Shown here one piece after another: positions 8,001-17,843 of a stretch of DNA of 64,000 nucleotides. The notes beneath the pieces are model-generated. The model was not told where the DNA came from and did no database searches. It was given only the letters and a program-made list of their open reading frames with translations. Numbering within the stretch: position 1 is the stretch's first letter; each line of letters starts with the position of its first letter. The stretch lies in assembly GCF_022637555.1 (NCBI RefSeq), contig NZ_CP093342.1, forward strand, positions 1,488,001 through 1,552,000, read 5' to 3'. The position numbers and the translations under genes were made by a program. This stretch comes from Microbacterium sp. H1-D42 (GTDB lineage: Bacteria > Actinomycetota > Actinomycetes > Actinomycetales > Microbacteriaceae).

Positions 8001-8701
8001 CAGTCACGGTGCAGCAGATCGTCTACGCACGCGACGAACCTCGCTGGTATGCGCTCGCCGCAGTCCTCGGGCTGGTGGCGCCGTTTCCGCCTGAGGCCGG
8101 CTGGGCGGAGTTCGACGGCGGGGGAGTGCTCGCCATCCACGCCGAGACGCCGGAGTACGCCGACGGCACGACCGACCTACACCTGCTGGTCGACGATCTC
8201 GACACCGCTCAGCGCGCTCTCGCCGGCCGCGACGCGCAGCGCACGCACCTGGACGGCGTCGGCGACATCCTGGTCGTCCGCGCGGCGTCCGGCGTGACGA
8301 TCAGTGCGTCGGCGGGAGCGCGTGCGACCAGTGGCGATGTGTCGGTGCAGCCGATCTGGTTCCAAGACCACATCGCCGAGGCCAGGGGAATCCTCGAGGC
8401 GTTCGGGCTGCAGGCCGATCTGGCCGCGGATCGCGGCGGCTGGGTCGAACTGCAGGCAGAAGGCGGCGGCGCGGTGGGCGTGCACTCGGCATCCGGCCGT
8501 GACACCGGAAGCGGCGCAGGCATCGGACTCAGCTTCCTCGCTCGAGGGGATCTCGACGCATTCGCCGAGCGGCTCTCGGATGCCGGCTTCTCAGCATCCG
8601 TCGTCGATGAGGCCTACGCGCGCACGATCCGCATCGACGACCCCGAGGTCTGGATCAACGGAGTTCAGGACGACCTGTACGGCTACCACCGCGCGGACTG
8701 A
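7997..8701 (+). CDS. VOC-fold (glyoxalase/bleomycin-resistance-like) protein
   Basis: A 234-residue cytoplasmic protein with two repeated units of vicinal-oxygen-chelate type, about residues 1-110 and 115-230. Each has the beta-alpha-beta-beta-beta pattern, and the second ends in [20 protein letters not shown] proteins include glyoxalase I, dioxygenases and antibiotic-binding proteins. The usual His/Glu metal ligands are not clearly placed here, so a binding role is as likely as catalysis. GTG 7997 overlaps the stop of the ribbon-helix-helix gene. Substrate unknown. Confidence 0.75.
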   Translation: MTVTVQQIVYARDEPRWYALAAVLGLVAPFPPEAGWAEFDGGGVLAIHAETPEYADGTTDLHLLVDDLDTAQRALAGRDAQRTHLDGVGDILVVRAASGVTISASAGARATSGDVSVQPIWFQDHIAEARGILEAFGLQADLAADRGGWVELQAEGGGAVGVHSASGRDTGSGAGIGLSFLARGDLDAFAERLSDAGFSASVVDEAYARTIRIDDPEVWINGVQDDLYGYHRAD

Positions 8702-8712
8702 TCGCTCTGCCG

Positions 8713-8718
8713 TAGACT
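8713..8718 (+). promoter_or_regulatory. Putative ileS -10 box
   Basis: TAGACT, placed about 25 bases before the T-box stem I specifier region, so transcription would start near 8725 and cover the whole T-box leader. Confidence 0.5.
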
Positions 8719-8931
8719 GGCCCGACAAGCTTTGATCCGGCCATCACCGGGGAGCTCTCGGAAGAACGCTTCTGCGGAGGCAAGTAGAACCGAGCGGGGC
8801 AGGCCCGTCATGGCCGCAGTGAGAGAGGTTCCCGGTCAACAGGCCGAGAGCACGTGAGGTGGTACCGCGGTCCGCGCGTCAGCACGGGTCGTCCTCGCAG
8901 CAGCATCCGACACGATCACTGCGAGACGAAC
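8719..8931 (+). promoter_or_regulatory. T-box leader of ileS, isoleucine-specific, probably translational type
   Basis: The conserved T-box sequence AGGTGGTACCGCGG is at 8857-8870, with the TGGT bulge (8860-8863) that pairs with the uncharged tRNA acceptor end. Upstream, a compact stem I carries CCGG-CC-ATC-A-CCGG, so the specifier codon ATC (8743-8745) is isoleucine, matching the gene downstream. There is no U-run terminator between the T-box and the start codon. This fits the actinobacterial class in which tRNA-Ile binding opens the ribosome-binding region rather than preventing termination. The Shine-Dalgarno sequence itself (GCGAGA before ATG 8932) is weak. Confidence 0.9.
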
Positions 8932-11900
8932 ATGACCTACCCGCGCTCAGGCACCGCCTTCGGCCCCGCCGCCGTCACTCCGAGCCCTCGGTTCCCCGAG
9001 ATCGAGCAGGAAGTGCTCGAGTTCTGGAAGAACGACGACACGTTCCGCGCGTCGATCGCGCAGCGCGACGGCGCCGACGAATGGGTCTTCTACGACGGCC
9101 CGCCGTTCGCCAACGGCCTGCCGCACTACGGGCACCTGCTCACCGGCTACGCCAAGGACGTCTTCCCGCGGTTCCAGACCATGCTCGGCAAGAAGGTCGA
9201 CCGCGTGTTCGGATGGGACACGCACGGTCTGCCGGCAGAGCTCGAGGCCATGAAGCAGCTCGGCATCACCGAGAAGAGCGAGATCGAGGCCATGGGCATC
9301 GACGTGTTCAATGGCAAGGCGAAGAGCTCGGTGCTCGCGTACACCCGCGAGTGGGAGGACTACGTCACACGCCAGGCACGCTGGGTCGACTTCGAGCGCG
9401 GCTACAAGACGCTCGACCTCGGTTACATGGAGAGCGTGCTGTGGGCGTTCAAGACGCTCTACGACAAGGGTCTCGCCTACGAGGGCTACCGTGTGCTGCC
9501 GTACTGCTGGCGTGACGAGACCCCGCTCAGTGCCCACGAGCTGCGCATGGACGACGACGTCTACCAGGACCGTCAGGATCCATCGGTCACCGTCACGTTC
9601 CCGCTGACAGGTGCCAAGGCCGAAGCGCTCGGTCTCACGGCCGTGCGCGCCCTCGCCTGGACGACCACGCCGTGGACCCTGCCGACCAACCTCGCCCTCG
9701 TCGTCGGACCCGACATCGACTACGTCGTGCTTCCGGCAGGCCCGAACGGCGCCGCCGACATCGTCGCCGGCGATGATGTCGCCGAGAGCGCAGCGCACCG
9801 CTACCTGCTGGCTCGCGACCTGGTCGGCGGCTACGCCAAGGACCTCGGCTACGAGTCGGCGGATGACGCGCTCGCCGCCGTCGAGGCGACGCACCGCGGC
9901 GCGGCGCTCGAGGACGTCCACTACGACCGCCTGTTCGACTACTACGCCGACACCGAGACCTGGGGCACCGAGAGCGCCTGGCGCATCCTCGTTGACGACT
10001 ACGTCACCACCACCGACGGCACCGGCATCGTCCACCAGGCCCCGGCCTACGGTGAGGACGACCAGCGGGTCACAGGCGCCGCAGGCATCCCGACGATCAT
10101 CTCGCTCGATGACGGCGGACGCTTCCTCTCGGCCGTGTCGGACGTTGCCGGCGAGCTGTGGATGGATGCCAACACTCCGCTGATCCGGCTGCTGCGCGCC
10201 GCGGGTCGGATGCTGCGCGAGCAGAGCTACGTGCACTCGTACCCGCACTGCTGGCGCTGCCGCAACCCTCTGATCTACAAGGCCGTGTCGAGCTGGTTCA
10301 TCAGGGTCACCGACATCAAGGACGACATGCTCGCGAACAACGAGCAGATCACCTGGGTGCCCGAGAACGTCAAGCACGGCCAGTTCGGCAAGTGGCTCGA
10401 GGGCGCGCGCGACTGGTCGATCAGCCGCAACCGGTACTGGGGCTCGCCGATCCCGATCTGGAAGAGCGATGACCCCGAGTACCCGCGCGTCGATGCGTAC
10501 GGGTCACTCGAAGACCTCGAGCGCGACTTCGGCACGCTGCCGCGCAACCCCGAGGGTGAGGTCGATCTGCACCGCCCCTACATCGACGACCTGACGCGCC
10601 CGAACCCCGACGATCCCACCGGCAAGAGCATGATGCGCCGCATCGAGGACGTGTTCGACGTGTGGTTCGACTCCGGATCGATGCCGTACGCGCAGGTGCA
10701 CTACCCATTCGAGAACCACGACTGGTTCGACGCGCACGCGCCTGCGGACTTCATCGTGGAGTACATCGGGCAGACCCGCGGCTGGTTCTACGTGATGCAC
10801 GTGCTCTCGACCGCCCTGTTCGACCGCCCCGCCTTCACCGGCGTGAGCTGCCACGGCATCGTGCTCGGCTCAGACGGGTACAAGATGTCGAAGTCGCTGC
10901 GCAACTACCCGGACGTCAGCGAGGTGCTCGACCGCGACGGGTCGGATGCCATGCGCTGGTTCCTCATGTCGAGCTCGGTGCTCCGCGGCGGCAACCTCGC
11001 CGTGACAGAGGAGGGCATCCGCGCCGGCGTGCGGGAGTTCCTGCTGCCACTGTGGAGCTCGTGGTACTTCTTCGCGACCTACGCGAATGCCGCATCCGCC
11101 GATGGCTACGAGGCGACCTGGCGCACGGACTCGACCGATGTGCTCGACCGCTACATCCTGGCGCGTCTGGGCGACCTCGTCCGCGACGTGCGGGTCGACC
11201 TCGAGGGACTCGACTCCACGACGGCATCCGCGCGTCTGCGCGAGTTCGCCGAGGTGCTGACCAACTGGTACATCCGCCGCTCGCGCGACCGGTTCTGGGA
11301 GGGCAGCTCCACCGAGGCGTTCGACACGCTCTACACCGTGCTCGAGACGCTCACCCGGGTGGCCGCGCCCCTGGTGCCGCTGATCAGCGAGCGCATCTGG
11401 CAGGGCCTCACCGGCGGACGCAGCGTGCACCTGACCGACTGGCCCGATGCCGACGCATTCCCGACCGCCGACGATGTGCGCGACGCCATGGATGCTGTCC
11501 GCGAGCTCTCCAGCGTGGGCAACGCGCTGCGCAAGAAGGAGAAGCTGCGCGTGCGCCTGCCGCTGGCTCGGCTCACGGTGGTGTCGCCCCTCGCTGCGGA
11601 TCTCGCCCAGTTCGAGGGCATCCTTCGCGACGAGCTGAACGTCAAGGCTGTCGAGCTCGTGCAGCAGGGGGAGAGCACCGCCGTCGACTACGGCATCAGC
11701 CACCGTCTGAGCGTGAACGCCCGTGCTGCGGGCCCGCGTTTGGGCAAGGAGGTGCAGAAGGTCATCCGCGCCGCCAAGGAGGGCTTCTGGACCGAAGAGG
11801 CAGGCGTCGTGACGGCCGACGGCATCACCCTGGAGCCGCACGAGTACGAGCTGGTGCTTGAGACCTCTGGTCGCCCCGAGGGCGAGGCGCTGGCCATCGT

Positions 11901-12309
11901 GCCCTCAGGCGGATTCGTGCTGCTCGACACGGCGACCACGCCCGAGCTCGAGGCCGAGGGTCTGGCCCGCGACGTGATCCGCGCTGTGCAGGACACACGC
12001 AAGAAGGCCGGCTTCGACGTCAGCGACCGCATCCGGCTCGACCTGCTGTTCAGCTCGGCCGAGGACGCCGACGCAGTCGCGGCAGCCTTCGAGACGGCCG
12101 GCGTCGCCGAGGAGACACTCGCCACCGAGCACCGTCTGCAGGTGATCGGCCGCGAGGTGCAGCTGCCCGCTGACGCGCCTGGAGAGGTCTGGCATCCGAT
12201 CGCATTCGGGGTGGCACCCGAGCACGTCGAATTCGTCGCACCGGGCACCTACGCGAACGGCGGCGGCTTCTACGTCGCCGTCAGCCGTGACGAGAGGAAC
12301 GCAGCATGA
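8932..12309 (+). CDS. ileS: Isoleucyl-tRNA synthetase, long (IleS2-like) form
   Basis: Class Ia synthetase that charges tRNA-Ile and edits valine; cytoplasmic. At 1125 residues it is much longer than the E. coli enzyme (938) and resembles the eukaryote-like IleS2 branch, members of which are less sensitive to mupirocin. The HXGH motif reads HYGH at residues 65-68 and the KMSKS loop is at about 650-654. The canonical HXGH order is kept, unlike the altered GXHH motif of some resistant enzymes. ATG 8932 follows the T-box leader; a GTG at 8854 in the same frame lies inside the T-box and is rejected. It overlaps folC by ATGA. Confidence 0.97.
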   Translation: MTYPRSGTAFGPAAVTPSPRFPEIEQEVLEFWKNDDTFRASIAQRDGADEWVFYDGPPFANGLPHYGHLLTGYAKDVFPRFQTMLGKKVDRVFGWDTHGLPAELEAMKQLGITEKSEIEAMGIDVFNGKAKSSVLAYTREWEDYVTRQARWVDFERGYKTLDLGYMESVLWAFKTLYDKGLAYEGYRVLPYCWRDETPLSAHELRMDDDVYQDRQDPSVTVTFPLTGAKAEALGLTAVRALAWTTTPWTLPTNLALVVGPDIDYVVLPAGPNGAADIVAGDDVAESAAHRYLLARDLVGGYAKDLGYESADDALAAVEATHRGAALEDVHYDRLFDYYADTETWGTESAWRILVDDYVTTTDGTGIVHQAPAYGEDDQRVTGAAGIPTIISLDDGGRFLSAVSDVAGELWMDANTPLIRLLRAAGRMLREQSYVHSYPHCWRCRNPLIYKAVSSWFIRVTDIKDDMLANNEQITWVPENVKHGQFGKWLEGARDWSISRNRYWGSPIPIWKSDDPEYPRVDAYGSLEDLERDFGTLPRNPEGEVDLHRPYIDDLTRPNPDDPTGKSMMRRIEDVFDVWFDSGSMPYAQVHYPFENHDWFDAHAPADFIVEYIGQTRGWFYVMHVLSTALFDRPAFTGVSCHGIVLGSDGYKMSKSLRNYPDVSEVLDRDGSDAMRWFLMSSSVLRGGNLAVTEEGIRAGVREFLLPLWSSWYFFATYANAASADGYEATWRTDSTDVLDRYILARLGDLVRDVRVDLEGLDSTTASARLREFAEVLTNWYIRRSRDRFWEGSSTEAFDTLYTVLETLTRVAAPLVPLISERIWQGLTGGRSVHLTDWPDADAFPTADDVRDAMDAVRELSSVGNALRKKEKLRVRLPLARLTVVSPLAADLAQFEGILRDELNVKAVELVQQGESTAVDYGISHRLSVNARAAGPRLGKEVQKVIRAAKEGFWTEEAGVVTADGITLEPHEYELVLETSGRPEGEALAIVPSGGFVLLDTATTPELEAEGLARDVIRAVQDTRKKAGFDVSDRIRLDLLFSSAEDADAVAAAFETAGVAEETLATEHRLQVIGREVQLPADAPGEVWHPIAFGVAPEHVEFVAPGTYANGGGFYVAVSRDERNAA

Positions 12310-13658
12310 ACGACACGCAGCGCGCTGACGCCGTCTACGAGAAGCTGATGGAGCGGGCGGGGGAGCGGTGGGTGCAGCCCCGCAAGGAGCGCGTCGCGCG
12401 CATCCTGACCCTGCTGGATGACCCGCAGCGCACCTACCGGGTCGTGCACATCACCGGCACGAACGGCAAGACGTCGACCGCCCGGATGATCGAGAGCCTG
12501 CTGCGGGCGCACGGCCTGCGCACCGGCCTGTTCACGAGTCCGCACCTGAAGCGCTTCACGGAGCGCATCATGATCGACGGCGAGCCGATCGCCGACGGCT
12601 CGATCGCCGACGCCTGGGACGAGATCGAGCCGTTCATCGGCATCGTCGACGCCGAACTCGAGGGCGCGGGGGACGCACCGCTCACCTTCTTCGAGCTGCT
12701 CACCGTGCTCGCCTTCGTGGCAGCATCCGATGCCCCCGTCGACGTCCTCGTGCTCGAGGTCGGCATGGGCGGGTCGTGGGACTCGACCAACACCGCCGAC
12801 GGTGACGTCGCGGTCTTCGCGCCGATCGACCTGGATCACGCCGACCGACTGGGAGAGACGATCGCCGAGATCGCCGAGGTCAAGGCCGGCATCATCAAGG
12901 ACGGTGCCGCGGTCGTCTCGGCTGAGCAGTCGGCCGAGGTCGCAGATGTGCTGCGTCGCGTCGCCGCTGAGCGGGGCGCGACCATCGCGTTCGAGGGCGA
13001 CAGTTTCGGCCTCGCCGCGCAGAAGCTTGCGGTCGGAGGGCAGCTGCTGACGATCAAGGGCCTTGCCGGCGACTACGCCGACGAGTACCTGCCGCTGTAC
13101 GGCGCGCACCAGGGGCACAACGCGGCGCTCGCCGTCGCTGCTGTCGAGTCGCTGATCGGCGGCGCCACCCAGCGCATCGCCGCAGACATCCTGACCGATG
13201 GTCTGCAGGGCGCCACCTCGCCGGGTCGCCTGCAGCTGGTCGGCATCGCGCCGACCGTGGTGGTGGATGCTGCGCACAACCCGCATGGCGCCGCCGCGCT
13301 CGCACGCTCGCTCGACGACAGCTTCGACTTCGACGAGTGGGGGCTCGTGCTCGGCGTCTTCGCCGACAAGGACGCCGCCGGCATCATCGATCAGCTGCTG
13401 CCGGCAGTGACGGAGGTCTTCGCGACCTCGCCCGACTCCGACCGGGCCAGTGACGCCGATGCGATCGCCGACCTCGTCGAAGAGCGCGATCGCCGCGCGA
13501 GCGTGCACCCGACGCTGGCTGAGGCCGCAGATGCCGCACGTGAATGGGCGGCATCCGGTGAACGCCGTGCCGTCGTCATCGCCGGATCCATCGTGCTCGC
13601 CGGTGAGGCGCTGCTGCTGTCAGAAGCCGACGACTGGAAGTCGGGGTGGCGCGCATGA
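12306..13658 (+). CDS. folC: Bifunctional folylpolyglutamate / dihydrofolate synthase
   Basis: A 450-residue Mur-ligase-family enzyme that adds L-glutamate to dihydropteroate and to reduced folates, using ATP. The ATP-binding loop [10 protein letters not shown] is at about residues 48-57, the folate-site sequence [13 protein letters not shown] at about 77-89, and the conserved VDAAHNPHG in the C-terminal glutamate ligase domain. Its length is normal for the family. The ATG overlaps the ileS stop (ATGA) and its own stop overlaps the next gene the same way, so it is part of the T-box-controlled operon. Confidence 0.95.
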   Translation: MNDTQRADAVYEKLMERAGERWVQPRKERVARILTLLDDPQRTYRVVHITGTNGKTSTARMIESLLRAHGLRTGLFTSPHLKRFTERIMIDGEPIADGSIADAWDEIEPFIGIVDAELEGAGDAPLTFFELLTVLAFVAASDAPVDVLVLEVGMGGSWDSTNTADGDVAVFAPIDLDHADRLGETIAEIAEVKAGIIKDGAAVVSAEQSAEVADVLRRVAAERGATIAFEGDSFGLAAQKLAVGGQLLTIKGLAGDYADEYLPLYGAHQGHNAALAVAAVESLIGGATQRIAADILTDGLQGATSPGRLQLVGIAPTVVVDAAHNPHGAAALARSLDDSFDFDEWGLVLGVFADKDAAGIIDQLLPAVTEVFATSPDSDRASDADAIADLVEERDRRASVHPTLAEAADAAREWAASGERRAVVIAGSIVLAGEALLLSEADDWKSGWRA

Positions 13659-14068
13659 GTGCCGACACGGCAGGACCTCGCCGACAGCGCGCACCGCGGA
13701 CACTCGCTCAGAAACTCGGCTCGATCGTGCTGGGCTCCGAGGCGCTGGTCGTGGTGCTCGCCGGTCTCACCGTGTTCGGCCTTCGGGCGCTGCCCGAGGG
13801 CATCGCCCCGTGGTGGGCGATCGTGGGCGGTCTCGTGCTGGCCGTCGCGTTCGTCGTGGTCGCAGGCTCCATCACGAAGCCCTGGGCGATCGCCGCAGGA
13901 TGGACGCTGCAGGGTGCGGTCGCCCTCGGCGCGTTCCTGGAACCCGCCATCCTGATCGTCGCCCTGATTTTCGGTGGCATGTGGGCGTATGCGACGATCG
14001 GTGGGGCCCGCATCGACCGACAAGGTCCGGCGGGGCCGCCGGCAGAACCTCACACAGAGAGCGAATGA
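13655..14068 (+). CDS. DUF4233 membrane protein
   Basis: A 137-residue protein with four hydrophobic segments (about residues 20-42, 47-68, 72-92 and 95-112) after a basic N-terminus, and a short polar tail. This matches DUF4233, actinobacterial membrane proteins found between folC and ndk. ATG 13655 overlaps the folC stop; an in-frame GTG at 13646 is less likely. Function is unknown; the fixed place between folate and nucleotide genes says nothing firm. Confidence 0.85.
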   Translation: MSADTAGPRRQRAPRTLAQKLGSIVLGSEALVVVLAGLTVFGLRALPEGIAPWWAIVGGLVLAVAFVVVAGSITKPWAIAAGWTLQGAVALGAFLEPAILIVALIFGGMWAYATIGGARIDRQGPAGPPAEPHTESE

Positions 14069-14069
14069 C

Positions 14070-14483
14070 ATGGCCACTGAAGAAACCCTGATCCTCGTCA
14101 AGCCCGACGGCGTCGCACGCGGTCTCACGGGCACGATCCTCGCCCGCATCGAGGCCAAGGGCTACGCGCTCGTCGACCTGCGTCTGGTCGAGCCCGACCG
14201 TGACCGCCTCGCGGCGCACTACGCCGAGCACGAGGGAAAGCCGTTCTACGAGCCGCTGCTCGAGTTCATGATGTCCGGCCCGTCTGTGGCGATCCGCGTC
14301 GCCGGCAACCGCGTCATCGAGGGCTTCCGCTCGCTCGCAGGCACGACCGACCCGACCTCGGCCGCCCCGGGCACGATCCGCGGCGACCTCGGCCGCGACT
14401 GGGGTCTGGCCGTGCAGCAGAACCTCGTGCACGGCTCCGACAGCCCGGAGTCCGCAGCGCGCGAGCTCAACATCTGGTTCTGA
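14070..14483 (+). CDS. ndk: Nucleoside diphosphate kinase
   Basis: A 137-residue enzyme that transfers the gamma phosphate between nucleoside tri- and diphosphates. The N-terminal ETLILVKPDGVARG and the active-site His in the NLVHGSDS motif (about residue 115) are intact, as is the C-terminal ELNIWF. Length is standard. It starts 1 bp after the DUF4233 stop, with AGAGAG upstream, and is the last gene of the ileS operon, followed by a strong hairpin. Confidence 0.97.
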   Translation: MATEETLILVKPDGVARGLTGTILARIEAKGYALVDLRLVEPDRDRLAAHYAEHEGKPFYEPLLEFMMSGPSVAIRVAGNRVIEGFRSLAGTTDPTSAAPGTIRGDLGRDWGLAVQQNLVHGSDSPESAARELNIWF

Positions 14484-14492
14484 CTGAACACA

Positions 14493-14530
14493 CGAAGAAG
14501 GGGACGTCCGGATGGACGTCCCCTTCTTCG
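14493..14530. terminator. Strong two-way terminator between ndk and VKOR
   Basis: A perfect 17 bp stem, 14493-14509 with 14514-14530, closes on a GGAT loop. The arms begin CGAAGAAGGGG and end CCCCTTCTTCG, so each strand gives a pyrimidine-rich tail including TTCTTCGTT. It lies between convergent genes and can serve both. Confidence 0.9.
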
Positions 14531-14555
14531 TTGCTTCAAGGGTTTCAGTGGTCGG

Positions 14556-15167
14556 TCAGAACACCATTCCGGCGACCTCGCCGAGCAGGTCGAGGCCCGC
14601 CAGCTGCGCCATCGCGACGATGATCGCGTAGGCGAGGATCGTCGCCAGGGGCACCCAGGCCATCATCCGGTCCGCGCGTGCGCGGGCGGTCGCCGAGGTC
14701 GTGAGAGTGCCGTTTCTCACCAGGTGCACCCCGGTGGCGAAGAACGTCGGGATCGTCACCGCCCATGTCGCCATGCACCAGGGGCACAGCACTGCGAGCA
14801 CGAAGATGCTCTGGAAGATCAACCAGCACACGAACGCGAAGGCGGCAGTCACCCCGAGCCCGAAGAGCGCCCAGAACCAGCGCGGGAACTTCACCGCGCC
14901 GACCACGGCGACACCGACGACCAGTACGGCCATCCATCCGGTGAGGCCGAGGATCGGGTTCGAGAAGCCGAACACCTCGCCCTGCCACGAGCCGAGGTTC
15001 TTGTCGCACTGCAGCATGACGCTGACGTAGCAGCTCGTCTGCGAACCGGGGTTCTCGAGCAGGAAGAACTTCTCGAGCGTGAGCTGGAAGGCGGCCCACC
15101 ACCCCAGAACGCTTGCGATGATGAGCCAGATTCCGTAGCCGAGATATCGGGGACGCTGCGTGGTCAT
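14556..15167 (-). CDS. Vitamin K epoxide reductase family protein
   Basis: A 203-residue membrane protein of the bacterial VKOR family, which reoxidises DsbA-like partners using quinone and so supports disulfide formation outside the membrane. The active-site CPWC is at residues 128-131 at the end of a membrane helix. The loop cysteines are C46 and C54 (SCYVSVMLQC), and the conserved Ser region GFSNPILGLTGW is at about 67-78. Five membrane segments are visible. No fused thioredoxin domain is present. ATG 15167 is chosen because GATAAT lies six bases upstream (leaderless type); a longer frame to 15422 has no support. Confidence 0.92.
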   Translation of the reverse strand: MTTQRPRYLGYGIWLIIASVLGWWAAFQLTLEKFFLLENPGSQTSCYVSVMLQCDKNLGSWQGEVFGFSNPILGLTGWMAVLVVGVAVVGAVKFPRWFWALFGLGVTAAFAFVCWLIFQSIFVLAVLCPWCMATWAVTIPTFFATGVHLVRNGTLTTSATARARADRMMAWVPLATILAYAIIVAMAQLAGLDLLGEVAGMVF

Positions 15168-15173
15168 GGCGTG

Positions 15174-15179
15174 ATTATC
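15174..15179 (-). promoter_or_regulatory. Leaderless-type -10 box of the VKOR gene
   Basis: GATAAT on the minus strand, followed by six bases and the ATG at 15167. Confidence 0.55.
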
Positions 15180-15276
15180 CCAGCGTCGCCTATGGGTGAG
15201 CGCCACATGGGCCCGCGCGCGGTCGTGTCGGAGCCTCTCGAAGAGGCCGGATGCCACGTGCGCGCCTGCGAGGTGC

Positions 15277-15282
15277 GATAAT
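15277..15282 (+). promoter_or_regulatory. Putative RNase E/G gene -10 box
   Basis: GATAAT, which would start a transcript near 15289 with a leader of about 164 bases. Near its start the leader has a perfect 8 bp hairpin: GGTCGCGA (15295-15302) with TCGCGACC (15307-15314), loop GCAG. Confidence 0.5.
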
Positions 15283-15452
15283 GGCTCAGGACGAGGTCGC
15301 GAGCAGTCGCGACCGAATCGACAAGACTTCGGGGTCAAATGCCCCACGCGGTCCGGCCACAGTGCGGATCGCAGCCGATTGAGTTCGCGGCGCAGTTCGC
15401 CGCACGAGTTTTCGCGGAGCACGCAATTGCCCGCGCAGGGAGCAAGCCAGAG

Positions 15453-17843
15453 ATGGCCGACGAGAATGATGACAAGACCACCCCTACCCTCGACACGACG
15501 CCGGCGCAGCCGGTAGTCGAGAGCGCCGCGGCGCTCGACGAGGTGGAATCGGATGCTGCCCCGCAGACCGCCGAGACCGTGACGTCGACGGAGCCAGAGG
15601 CTTCAGGGGAGCCTGAGGCACCTGACGAGCCCGTGCTCGCCACGGAGCCCGAGGTGCCCGTCGAACCCGAGGTCGCCCCGGCGGCCGAGGTCGTCGTGCC
15701 AGAGCCTGAGGTCCTTGCAGAGCCTGAGGCCGAGCCGCAGGCACTCACCGCCGTGAGTCTTGGCCTGCTGCCTGAGGTCTTCATCTCGAAGGTCTCCACG
15801 CAGCTGCACTTCCACGCACCGGTGCTCAGCGCACTGCCGGCCCGCCCGCAGCACGACGACGACGATGATGACGATGACGACGACCGCGGTTCCGCAGCGT
15901 CGCGTCGTGGTCGTGGTCGTCGGCGAGGGTCGGACGGCGATGATATGCAGGACGAGCCGCGCCACCGTCAGCGCGCAGTCGAGTACATCACCGAGCCGAA
16001 GGCGATCAAGGGCTCCACGCGCCTGGAGGCCAAGAAGCAGCGCCGTCGTGACGGCCGCGATGCCGGTCGCCGGCGTGCAGTCGTCACCGAGGCCGAGTTC
16101 CTCGCCCGTCGTGAGTCCGTCGATCGCATGATGGTCGTTCGGGCCAAGAACGGCCGCACCCAGATCGGTGTGCTCGAGGACAACGTGCTCGTCGAGCACT
16201 ACGTCGCCCGCAACCAGGACGCATCGCTGATCGGCAACGTCTACCTCGGCCGCGTGCAGAACGTGCTGCCGAGCATGGAGGCTGCCTTCGTCGACATCGG
16301 CCGCGGCCGCAACGCCGTGCTGTACTCCGGCGAGGTCGACTGGGAGGGCGTGACGACGGGAAACCAGCCGCGCCGCATCGAGCTCGCGCTCAAGCCAGGC
16401 GATCGCGTGCTCGTGCAGGTCACGAAGGACCCTGTGGGCCACAAGGGCGCCCGTCTGACCAGCCAGATCTCCCTCCCTGGTCGCTACCTGGTGTACGTGC
16501 CGGGTGGGTCGATGAACGGCATCTCCCGCAAGCTGCCCGACAACGAGCGCGCCCGCCTCAAGCGCATCCTCAAGGAGGTGCTTCCGGAGTCGTCCGGCGT
16601 CATCGTGCGCACCGCCGCCGAGGGCGCCACCGAAGAGCAGCTGACCCGCGACGTGCAGCGTCTCACCTCGCAGTGGGAGCACATCCAGAAGCAGGTCGCT
16701 TCGCAGCAGGCCCCCGCGCTGCTGCACGCTGAGCCCGACCTTCTGGTCAAGATCGTCCGCGATGTGTTCAACGAGGACTTCACCCGGATGACCATCCAGG
16801 GTGACGACGCGCAGCACACCATCCGCGCCTACCTCGAGAGCGTCGCCCCTGACCTGCTCGAGCGGGTCGAGACGTACACCGACGACGTCGACCCCTTCGA
16901 CGCCTACCGCATCACCGAGCAGATCGAGAAGGCTCTCGACCGCAAGGTGTGGCTGCCCTCCGGCGGTTCGCTCGTCATCGACCGCACTGAGGCGATGACC
17001 GTCGTCGACGTCAACACCGGAAAGTTCGTTGGCTCGGGGGGAAACCTCGAGGAGACCGTCACCAAGAACAACCTGGAAGCGGCTGAGGAGATCGTCCGCC
17101 AGCTTCGGCTGCGTGACATCGGCGGCATCATCGTCGTCGACTTCATCGACATGGTGCTCGAGTCCAACCGCGACCTCGTGCTGCGCCGGCTCGTCGAGTG
17201 CCTGAGCCGTGACCGCACGAAGCATCAGGTCGCCGAGGTCACATCGCTCGGCCTCGTGCAGATGACCCGCAAGAAGCTCGGCCTCGGTCTGCTCGAGACC
17301 TTCAGCGAGGCGTGCGAGGTATGTGCAGGGCGTGGCGTGATCGTGCACCACGACCCGGTCGTCAAGCACCGCAGCGGAAGCGCCAACACGACGCAGGGGC
17401 GCCGCTCGCGCGGCAGCTCATCGCAGTCACAGCAGCAGCAGGCGCCGTCGGCGCCAGCTCAGCAGGCCGGCGCGAACGGCGGCACGCACAGCATCACCGA
17501 AGGCGCGAAATCGGCCCTCGCTGCGATCGCGGCATCGACCATCGCCCCGGCGCCCGATGCCGTGACGGAGACGCCATCGGATGTCCCCGTGGTCCCGGCG
17601 GCATCCGATCGGCCGAAGAAGTCGCGCAAGAAGCGCGGCGGCGACCGCAAGGCGCCGCGGAGCGAGGCTGAGCAACTGCTCGACTCCGTGCTCGATGCTC
17701 TTCCAGAGCCCAAGGCACCCGGTCAGGGGCGCAACCGCCGTCGCGTCACCACAGCGATGCTGACCCCGAACGCGTCCGACCAGGCGAGTTCGGGCGGCTC
17801 AGCCCAGACCGCGCCGGTCTCTGGATCGGATTCGCAGGCCTGA
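15453..17843 (+). CDS. rne: RNase E/G family endoribonuclease
   Basis: A 796-residue single-strand-specific endoribonuclease for mRNA turnover and rRNA/tRNA maturation. Order of parts: an acidic Glu/Pro/Ala-rich N-terminal extension (about 1-125), a run of ten Asp (near residue 138) and an Arg/Gly patch, the S1 domain (about 262-340), the DNase I-like catalytic core with VVDVNTGKF (about 515-525) and VVDFIDM (about 560), the Zn-link CEVC (about 621-624), and a Gln/Ala/Pro-rich basic tail. ATG 15453 (MADENDDK) is preferred; ATG 15339 upstream encodes an unlikely N-terminus. Its last 45 bases overlap the convergent DUF4031 gene. Confidence 0.93.
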   Translation: MADENDDKTTPTLDTTPAQPVVESAAALDEVESDAAPQTAETVTSTEPEASGEPEAPDEPVLATEPEVPVEPEVAPAAEVVVPEPEVLAEPEAEPQALTAVSLGLLPEVFISKVSTQLHFHAPVLSALPARPQHDDDDDDDDDDRGSAASRRGRGRRRGSDGDDMQDEPRHRQRAVEYITEPKAIKGSTRLEAKKQRRRDGRDAGRRRAVVTEAEFLARRESVDRMMVVRAKNGRTQIGVLEDNVLVEHYVARNQDASLIGNVYLGRVQNVLPSMEAAFVDIGRGRNAVLYSGEVDWEGVTTGNQPRRIELALKPGDRVLVQVTKDPVGHKGARLTSQISLPGRYLVYVPGGSMNGISRKLPDNERARLKRILKEVLPESSGVIVRTAAEGATEEQLTRDVQRLTSQWEHIQKQVASQQAPALLHAEPDLLVKIVRDVFNEDFTRMTIQGDDAQHTIRAYLESVAPDLLERVETYTDDVDPFDAYRITEQIEKALDRKVWLPSGGSLVIDRTEAMTVVDVNTGKFVGSGGNLEETVTKNNLEAAEEIVRQLRLRDIGGIIVVDFIDMVLESNRDLVLRRLVECLSRDRTKHQVAEVTSLGLVQMTRKKLGLGLLETFSEACEVCAGRGVIVHHDPVVKHRSGSANTTQGRRSRGSSSQSQQQQAPSAPAQQAGANGGTHSITEGAKSALAAIAASTIAPAPDAVTETPSDVPVVPAASDRPKKSRKKRGGDRKAPRSEAEQLLDSVLDALPEPKAPGQGRNRRRVTTAMLTPNASDQASSGGSAQTAPVSGSDSQA

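Noticed and set aside
7851..8701. Classic toxin-antitoxin module
   Set aside because: The ribbon-helix-helix protein fits an antitoxin, but the partner is a VOC-fold protein and not a known toxin.
8947..10377. 476-codon open frame on the minus strand inside ileS
   Set aside because: It is antisense to a fully conserved synthetase; long antisense frames are normal in high-GC DNA, and the translation has no recognisable domain.
15603..17369. 588-codon open frame opposite the RNase E/G gene
   Set aside because: Shadow frame with no start signal or motif; the plus-strand protein has S1, catalytic and Zn-link motifs.
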